This document shows positions 57,341 to 64,000 of a stretch of DNA of 64,000 nt, one piece after another. Under the pieces are notes generated by a model, which worked only from the letters and a program-made list of their open reading frames with translations, was not told where the DNA came from and did no database searches. The stretch is from the NCBI GenBank assembly GCA_946122785.1, contig CAMGYJ010000002.1, positions 56,383,703-56,447,702 of the forward strand. Reading direction: 5' to 3'. A program made the position numbers and the translations under genes. The DNA is from Linum tenue (Eukaryota > Streptophyta > Magnoliopsida > Malpighiales > Linaceae). The first letter of the stretch is position 1; every line of letters starts with the position of its first letter.

Positions 57341-59708
57341 ATATTGCACATCATGATGCAGGGCTCTTAAATCTACTGGGAAATGTTTCGCCGGATCAAT
57401 CCCAAACCCCTAAATTTACAACCCCCAATCCGGCTTGCCTCTGAATCTACAAATTCGCAACAAAAGGAGGAGGAAGAGGAAGGTAGGTGGTGGCAGAAAT
57501 GATCGTTATTCCCTCTTGATTGCAAAAGAGATATGCGTCAATGGAGGGCGATAAGATTCCCATCCCTTACCGCTATGCGGGGTGCTACGAGCCTCCAAGG
57601 CAAAGCGCTCTAAGAATCATCGACCCGTTCCTCCTCTTTCGAGTTTGCCAACAACGATAGTGTAGAGGAATAATAAGATAGGGAAGGCCACTGGCATGGA
57701 TTAGTGGCACATCAATCTTCTCCGGCGATTTTAATGCGATGACGTGTTTGAGATTCATCACAATCTGATCCCTACTTTCATAATTAGAACCATCGACTAT
57801 AATTTTTGTGAAGGTGGTTATGGATATGGGAGGAACGTATCCCCCTCCGGATTGTAGGGAGGAAGAGAAGGTGAGTGTTTGAGGAGAGGTAGAAACATTT
57901 GAGGAAAGGGAGAGGAGGGTTGTCACTGACAGAGGAGAATGAGAAGGAGGTCGGGGGGTTTGAAATTTATGGATATTTTTAATTTAAATATGATGTGGCG
58001 GCCACATGACATGACATGTAGGAGTTGATATAGGAGCTGAGGAGGCATCCACATCAACATCTACTTACTGTTACTATTAGGGTTTCCAACGGTAATTTTT
58101 AAAATGAAATGGCTAGATATGTTAAAATAGCATCTAAAATCTGGACGTTTAGTGTATTTCTCAGAAAGTGGCTATTATTATCACATAGTCTATAGTTGTG
58201 GCTATATAAGTGTATTTTACCTTAATACAAAGGGCAAGTTTGGACATTGTCCTTGTTGGCTGAGACTTCTCGTTGTCGTACCATTGCAACCGATGATGCT
58301 CATCGACATTTCTTCTCATTTCTTTCGGATTAAACATATTTCCTTAATCCTCAACAAAAGACTTCCATTATTGGAAATCTTATCTTACGAAGTGTTTTTA
58401 GTTTTCCAACATAAAATTATCCCTATCGATGCCTCGAATTAATGTGAATGCATTTTGATGTTGTTTGGTTTGGTGATTGAAGTTGTATGTTGTTTCGAAT
58501 TACACTTATCCAGGACTTTTACAAAGATCATGGGCTGAGGGAAGGAATTCAAGGTCGTGGACTTTTTCTCTGTCCCATGATCTTTTGTACGCAGACAATG
58601 AGATCACAGGCTATTTTCATTGTTCATGGCTGTGAACTTATGGATCCGTATGTGAACTCTCATTCGGACGTACAAGATATGATGAAAGCATCTCCCTAGA
58701 TGCACCATCTCCTACAAAATATAAGCTCTTACTTGAGCATACTATACATAAGTTTGAATGTAGTTGTGCAGCCTCATTGAACTAATGAGTCTAGCCTCCT
58801 GTTTATATGGTCGGTTAGACCTCGGTCAAAACTCTCCTAAACTGACTAGGACAAGGTTTCTTTTACTTTGGGTTGAAGTCATTGGCCTAAAGATCTTGCT
58901 TTGTACCTCGAAAACCATAAAAAAAACATACAAAGAAGGCATTACAGAGTTAGAAAAAAATATATCCTAGGTCTATTAAAGGCTCACTGATCAAATAGTT
59001 ACGATTTAAAGGTGAAATACAAGGAAAAAAATGCATTGATAGAAAAAAAATGTACCAAGAATGGGAATGATAAACACTATACATAAATTGTCATAAACTT
59101 CTGTTATAGAACCTTCTGAATGTGCTTTATTACGAACATATAACTTAAGGGTGCACAAGAATCATTCCACTATGTACATCCACCTCGTTTAAACGAGAAC
59201 AATACTTAAAATAAAAATTAATGATTCACATACAAGAGCGGCAATTGTACCATATAAGCGATATTATATCTTTAAAATCCTCTAATTAGCAACCACTAGA
59301 ACTTGATGAAGCTTGTAATCTCATTCACTCATTTTTTGGTACGAAACCAAGTAGCTGTATCTGTATTTAGCAAAACAAAACTAACATAATTATAAAGTAG
59401 ATAATAATTCGAGTATGAGAAGGAAAATAATAAAAATAACAAGAAATCTACTATCTCTAAAATAACAAGGAGAAAATTGATTCCTCAATTACACATTCGA
59501 ATAATAAAGAAAAAAATAAAAAAAGGGAAAAAGGATTAAAGGGATCACTTCAACTCCAAATATTGAAAAGGAAAAAATAATATCACTATTAATTCCAACG
59601 CGGTAAAGAAATAAATTGAAATTCTCTCTTTTTTATAACATTAGTTCAAAACCCCTAACCCTTATACAAAGTATGAGATCCTATTTTGGGGACAAATAAC
59701 ATCTATAT
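57341..59708. other. unassigned intergenic DNA with small open frames
   Basis: Open frames of 70-113 codons occur at 57585-57926 (minus), 58152-58442 and 58487-58699 (plus). None has a recognised domain, codon character or splice context, so none is called as a gene. 59000-59600 is AT-rich with A-runs. Confidence 0.35.
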
Positions 59709-60421
59709 TAGGGCTGGGAAAATAGACCAGACCGTTAGAAAAACCGTGGTCCAAACCGTACCGCACACCATTGTCTAGACCGTAGACCGTTAAGTATGGT
59801 CTGGTCTGGTCCATGGTCTGTATTATTATATGTTTTGATCTCTTGGTCTGGTATGGTCTAGACCGCGGTTTACCGGACCAAACCGTGGACCCAACCAACT
59901 TGTCAATACGTGTTAACAGCCCAATCGACCACTCTCCCAACTCCCACAACGACATCCAGGTCTCAACCTTAGTTTTGTGAATCTCGTCCCTCCTTCATTC
60001 ACAACCACATTTAACCAGAGAGTAGAGATAATCGTGTCTCCGTATGACATTATGTTAATGTTTATGACGTTATAGTACGTGCAAGTTTGGATGCTTTTAC
60101 TTTGTATCTTTGTTATGTACTAAGATTTAGGGTATTAAAATTATTCATGCATTTTAGGATGAATGTTTTAAGGCAAATAACAATTATTTTTCTTGGTTAT
60201 TGGTTCAATTTTTTGTGTGGTTGACTAAACAAATTATTCATTTTTCGTTGAGTGTGGTCTATCTGGACCAGACCAGACCAAACTAGACCGCACAGGCATG
60301 GTCTGGACCAGACCGTATCGTCTGTGGTCTAGTCTGTGGTCTATACTTCAGCCTCTCGGTCTAGACCATAGACCGTATATATGGTCTGGTCTAGACTAGA
60401 CCACACTGTTTCCCCGCCCTA
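59709..60421. mobile_element. non-autonomous hAT-type element, second family member
   Basis: The 713-bp element starts TAGGGCTGGGAAAATAGACC and ends CTGTTTCCCCGCCCTA, flanked by a perfect 8-bp duplication ATCTATAT at 59701-59708 and 60422-60429. It is homologous throughout to 36337-37023 and better preserved at its left end. The interior consists largely of GGTCTGGTCTAGACC-type palindromes. No transposase is present. Confidence 0.93.
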
Positions 60422-60831
60422 ATCTATATCAATCCGCCACTTAAAAAAAGATGCACCACAGTTAAATATTCCGCCGAACTTATTTTTTTGGGACAACTAA
60501 ATTAAGTAAAATATTAATAAGACTGCATCACTTATCCTATAGGAGACAATTAAATTTGTTTGTCCCTAATAACACTTAAGAATATGTATTGTGAGACAAT
60601 CGTTCCCTATGGTGGTCCCCAAATATCCTCTTTTTTGTAGTGGGTATTCGTTCTCTAGCTCCTCTCTGTCCTCTTCGTTCGGGCTTTGCCAACCTCTGTC
60701 CATGTGTTTCCTCGACTAGGTCCTCCTCTTGCATCCCATGGAATTATATGGTCCAGCTGGGAGTTGCACACCCACCAGTAGAAAAGGTTGGACGAAAATA
60801 TGATAAATATATTGGCCCACTATGTTTGCAG

Positions 60832-61300
60832 GTGAATATGATGGCTCACGTTTTCAGAGATCAAGTTGTGCAATTCTCGTCGGAGGAGGTGCAGTCGACG
60901 AAGTATCGCAGCTCCCATTCGTTGCTCGCTCGACTGTTCACTGATAACAGGGTTACGACGACAGAGCTTAGAGAAGTGGTGACCATGCCTTGGCAGATTA
61001 GGGGGAGACTCAAAGTTGTGATGGCTTAATATGGGTTGTTTGAATTCGTATTGCCTAGTGAAGAGTCCAAGACCTGGGTGCTGAAACGAACGCCTTGGGT
61101 GATCAAAGATAAAATTCTCCACCTGAGACCATGGACACCCAACATGTGAGGAGAACTTTTGATGATCTCAGCATAGTTCTATTACATGTCCAACTGTGGG
61201 ATGTGAAAGATGATTGTTGTACCCCAACAATTTGGACAAAAAGTGGCAAATGCCACTATTGGGCAAGTGACTCGCTCCTACTGTCACTCTAGAAAATGGC
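60832..61300 (+). pseudogene. LINE ORF1 fragment (DUF4283)
   Basis: The plus frame reads SSHSLLARLFTDNRVTTTEL, MPWQIRGRLKVVMA, a TAA at 61027, then YGLFEFVLPSEESKTWVLKR and TPWVIKDKILHLRPWTPN. These follow the DUF4283 pattern of plant LINE ORF1 and resemble the nested LINE at 44700-44400. It is truncated at both sides by other elements and broken by stops. Confidence 0.75.
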
Positions 61301-61339
61301 CAAGTGCAACCACTGCCTAAAGCGTAGTATAGCGGGTTT

Positions 61340-62627
61340 GGGTTTTATTGTCAACCCGGGTCCTAGATGTGATGACTACTCGGTGAATTCTTGTTATTTA
61401 GCGGTGAACTTTTAGTGCAACTCAAGCAAACAAAACACAAAGCAAGTAAACGGTTTGTTGTCAAGTCAAGAGAGGTCACCCGGATATGGTTTCCCCTAGA
61501 CTGCAGTTAAGTCGGATTGCAATTTACCAAGTTCAGTTTTCATGAAAGTTATACTGCGGAAGGTTCTTAATTAGCCTGAAGTCTCGACTAAAGGTCTCCA
61601 GACCCTCTCAATCTGAGTCTCTAGCAGGCGACTAACCTCCACCGGAGTAAACAGATTGAGGCCCTAATGAACCAAACCTCCACTACCGAATTGACTTCGG
61701 TACAGAATAGCGAATTGGCTCCTCGACTAAAGTCACCAATTCGCCACCTTCGATTAAGGATACTCTATCAACCTAGGCAGATATTCTCATTCTAGGTCAA
61801 AGCAGAAACAACAGGAATTTGATCAGGATTCAAGTCATTCAATCATTCAAACCTCAATCGAATATAATCAATTCACAAACTCTGTACTTGGGTTCATACA
61901 ATCAGACCTAGCATACAAATCTAGGGTTCTCCATACCCAGATGAATGGGGAAACTACTCCATAGAGAAAGAAGCAAAAGCAGATTCAGACGCGGAAATCA
62001 TCCTGTGAAGTTGGATTCCTGCTCCTGGACGTTTAATCGCACTTCTCCAAGCTCAAACCGAGCTCCAATGGTGTTGAAGATCGATCTATGGCGCTTGAGA
62101 ACTCTGGTTCGTCACTTCCTCTCTCTAGGAATCGATTTCTCTCTCAAAAACTCGGAACCCCTTGAAAATTGGCCTTCTTCCTCTTTTATCAGCTGCCCTC
62201 GCGATACCCGGTCGAAATACCCGGTCGTGTATTTCTTGGTTCGACCGGGTATTTCTGAAACGCGCCGTTCCACTTCGGGGAAAATCCCCGGTCCAACATC
62301 AAAATCCCCGACCGGGGATTTAAGGCCATCGCCCGGGCCCCCTTCTGTTTCTCACGGGTGCCCGAAGGGAGAAATACCCGGTCGAGGCCAGAATATACCC
62401 GGTCGGGTATTTCTTCCTTTGACCGGGTATTTTGGTCCAGCAGCATCCTTTGTCCCATCTTCGCTCCTTTCGACCCGGAACTCGTTCCTTCGCCTCGATT
62501 CCAACGCCAGGACCTGAAATATGACATAAACACACAACCTAGCGTGAAATCGGCTTAAAACACGAGATTCCTCATCACAAACGGCTTCAGAATAGGGGTG
62601 AAAACATGTATAATTATCAGTCTATCA
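61340..62627 (-). mobile_element. putative 3' LTR of a Gypsy element extending past the right edge
   Basis: On minus, a purine tract TGTGGGGGAGTT (62628-62640) is followed by TGATAGACTGATAATTATAC, a plausible LTR start at 62627. The far end near 61340-61350 is uncertain. The LTR interior has repeated ATACCCGGTCG words (62200-62430). Its orientation agrees with the pol tail at 63884-64000. Confidence 0.5.
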
Positions 62628-62640
62628 AACTCCCCCACAC

Positions 62641-63883
62641 TTAACCGTTTGCTTGTCCCCAAGCAAACCTAACTCAAACCAATGCAACTCTCCAGACCTC
62701 TATAGCAACAAACAACCTCGATCGTAGGTAGCGGACTTCCTAGATCATTTAGCAGCTTACGAGGTCAACCAACGCACAAGTCATCTCATAGCCTCTTCGG
62801 CGAGAACGCTAGTCTCGAATCGGCATCATGGCAAATAGTGAACAGAGGACAAATGAATCGTGGATGAAGAGACTCTCAAAAACAAAAGATCATGGACTCA
62901 CATTTTTCAAGGTGCTCGATTTTCTTTTTGGAGATGGTTGGAACCCCCTTTCTTTCTTCTTTTTGCTTGTTTTTCGGTTTTTCTCTTTTTTTTTTCAAGG
63001 GTTCCAACCTGTTTTTTTGCAGAAAACGAGGCCTCCCACCTAGCAAAGGTTTTGCGGGAGCCCGGCTCTTACCGGCCATGCCAGGAGCAGGTGTCTCGAG
63101 CCTCGTGCGGGGGAAAGACATGTAAGGGGGCTGGAGGTACTAGGTGGAAATTGGGAACGGATTCCCGTCTCCCCTTACACACTTTCGCCCTATTCGCACG
63201 GGAGACGTCATTTTAAAGCACATTTCGAGCACCTGTTACATTCAGAACATGATACAAGAGTCCATGACAGGCAGAGAGTCCACAAATCCACACAATTCAA
63301 GGGTCCTAAGATCACTAATTCACTCAATCAACCAACACACTATGAAGACGAAATGAGACGTCTTAAATGCATCAACATCCTCCATAGCGCTACACTACCT
63401 CCCTAGGTTGCAAATCACTACAGCGACTGTCAATTCAAAGCATACTGAGCAGGTAATTGCAAGGAACACGTACTTGGAGCCCTCAAATTTAAAAATTTGG
63501 ACAGTGGACTAGGCTCCAAGCACACAAACAAATCTAATGCAGTCAAAAGATAAACACCCCCCCACACTTAAGATCGACATTGTCCTTAATGGAGAAGAGG
63601 GAAGGAAAGGGGAACGATGTTACCGGTATGCACAGACTGCAGAAGACTGGAAATGGACCAGTCGGGAACACAACACAGCTCAAGGGACTAAAAGAGCTCA
63701 ACCAGAATATGTTAGGTCCGATGTCAGCCCAATAAGACATCATCCAGAACAAAGGAAACAAACCAAAACAAAACCAAATTGCAATCCGACTCGAAACATA
63801 AGAAAGAAAGTCAAACCGTGGTGGGGTTGCCTCCCCACAAGCGCTTCTTTACCGTCTTTTAGCTGGACGCCCATAGTGGATAC
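62641..63883 (-). other. long untranslated spacer between Gypsy pol and 3' LTR
   Basis: No coding signal. Polypurine-like GTGTGGGGG words recur at both ends of the spacer (CCCCCACAC at 62631 and CCCCCCCACACTTAAG at 63555). Typical Gypsy 3' DNA reading GGGGAGGCAACCCCACCACG on minus lies near 63820-63840. A T-run occurs at 62980-62995. Confidence 0.5.
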
Positions 63884-64000
63884 TCAGGGAGGTGCAGGAA
63901 CAGGTGCCTCCAAGAGAGGATCCACATCGCTCTTGAGGTACAGCTTCAGGTGGTGACCGTGCACCCGACGGGTGCAGCCACCCGCATCGGTCAGCTCGAC
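63884..64000 (-). pseudogene. C-terminal tail of a Gypsy polyprotein (integrase end), cut by the window edge
   Basis: The last 38 codons on minus read VELTDAGGCTRRVHGHHLK, LYLKSDVDPLLEAP, ending in a TGA at 63884-63886. The pattern G..RRVNGHRLKPY(L/F) at the integrase C-terminus is typical of plant Ty3/Gypsy pol. Only the tail is inside the window, so intactness is unknown. Confidence 0.7.

Noticed and set aside
57585..57926. 113-codon minus-strand frame considered as a small gene
   Set aside because: No domain, no intron or promoter context, and it lies in a repeat-rich stretch.

Overview
The window is nuclear DNA of a flowering plant, most likely a eudicot. The evidence is intron-rich genes with GT-AG junctions, a chloroplast-targeted shikimate-pathway enzyme, plant m6A-reader and FIP2-like genes, and a dense load of plant transposon families. 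No tRNA, rRNA or CRISPR feature was seen. The species cannot be named from what is visible.

Four host genes can be rebuilt exon by exon. (1) 13024-18549, minus: a FIP2-like BTB (KCTD/T1-type) plus pentapeptide-repeat protein, 11 exons, 300 aa, with a roughly 2.5-kb Helitron in intron 2. (2) 25767-29133, minus: a YTH-domain (ECT-type) m6A reader, 9 exons, 657 aa. (3) 29708-31843, plus: 3-dehydroquinate synthase, 7 exons, 454 aa, head-to-head with gene 2. (4) 32593-35876, minus: a second YTH/ECT gene, a close paralogue of gene 2 with the same exon plan. The two m6A readers therefore flank the shikimate gene as a local duplication.

Region by region. 1-5 kb holds non-autonomous hAT elements, most with exact 8-bp target-site duplications, some nested inside a TRIM-like element. 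5-13 kb is decayed LINE and Ty3/Gypsy debris. 18.9-25.2 kb holds a long-TIR element, LTR debris, one intact 290-bp TRIM and a hAT nested inside a hAT. 36-38 kb holds another hAT copy.

The main object is at 38039-52890: a 14.85-kb Mutator-like element (MULE) bounded by about 130-bp TIRs and a perfect 9-bp target duplication (ATTAAATGA). It carries two convergent genes, each starting beside one TIR: a plant-mobile-domain (PMD) protein on plus and a MURA-type transposase on minus. A 6.55-kb LINE is nested in PMD intron 1 with its own 19-bp duplication. Two copies of a 206-bp element lie in opposite orientation, one in an intron of each MULE gene. Both MULE genes carry point lesions, so this copy looks recently intact but is now defective.

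53-64 kb is Gypsy leader and gag debris, a second member of the 36-kb hAT family, a LINE ORF1 fragment, and the 3' part of a minus-strand Gypsy element that runs off the right edge.
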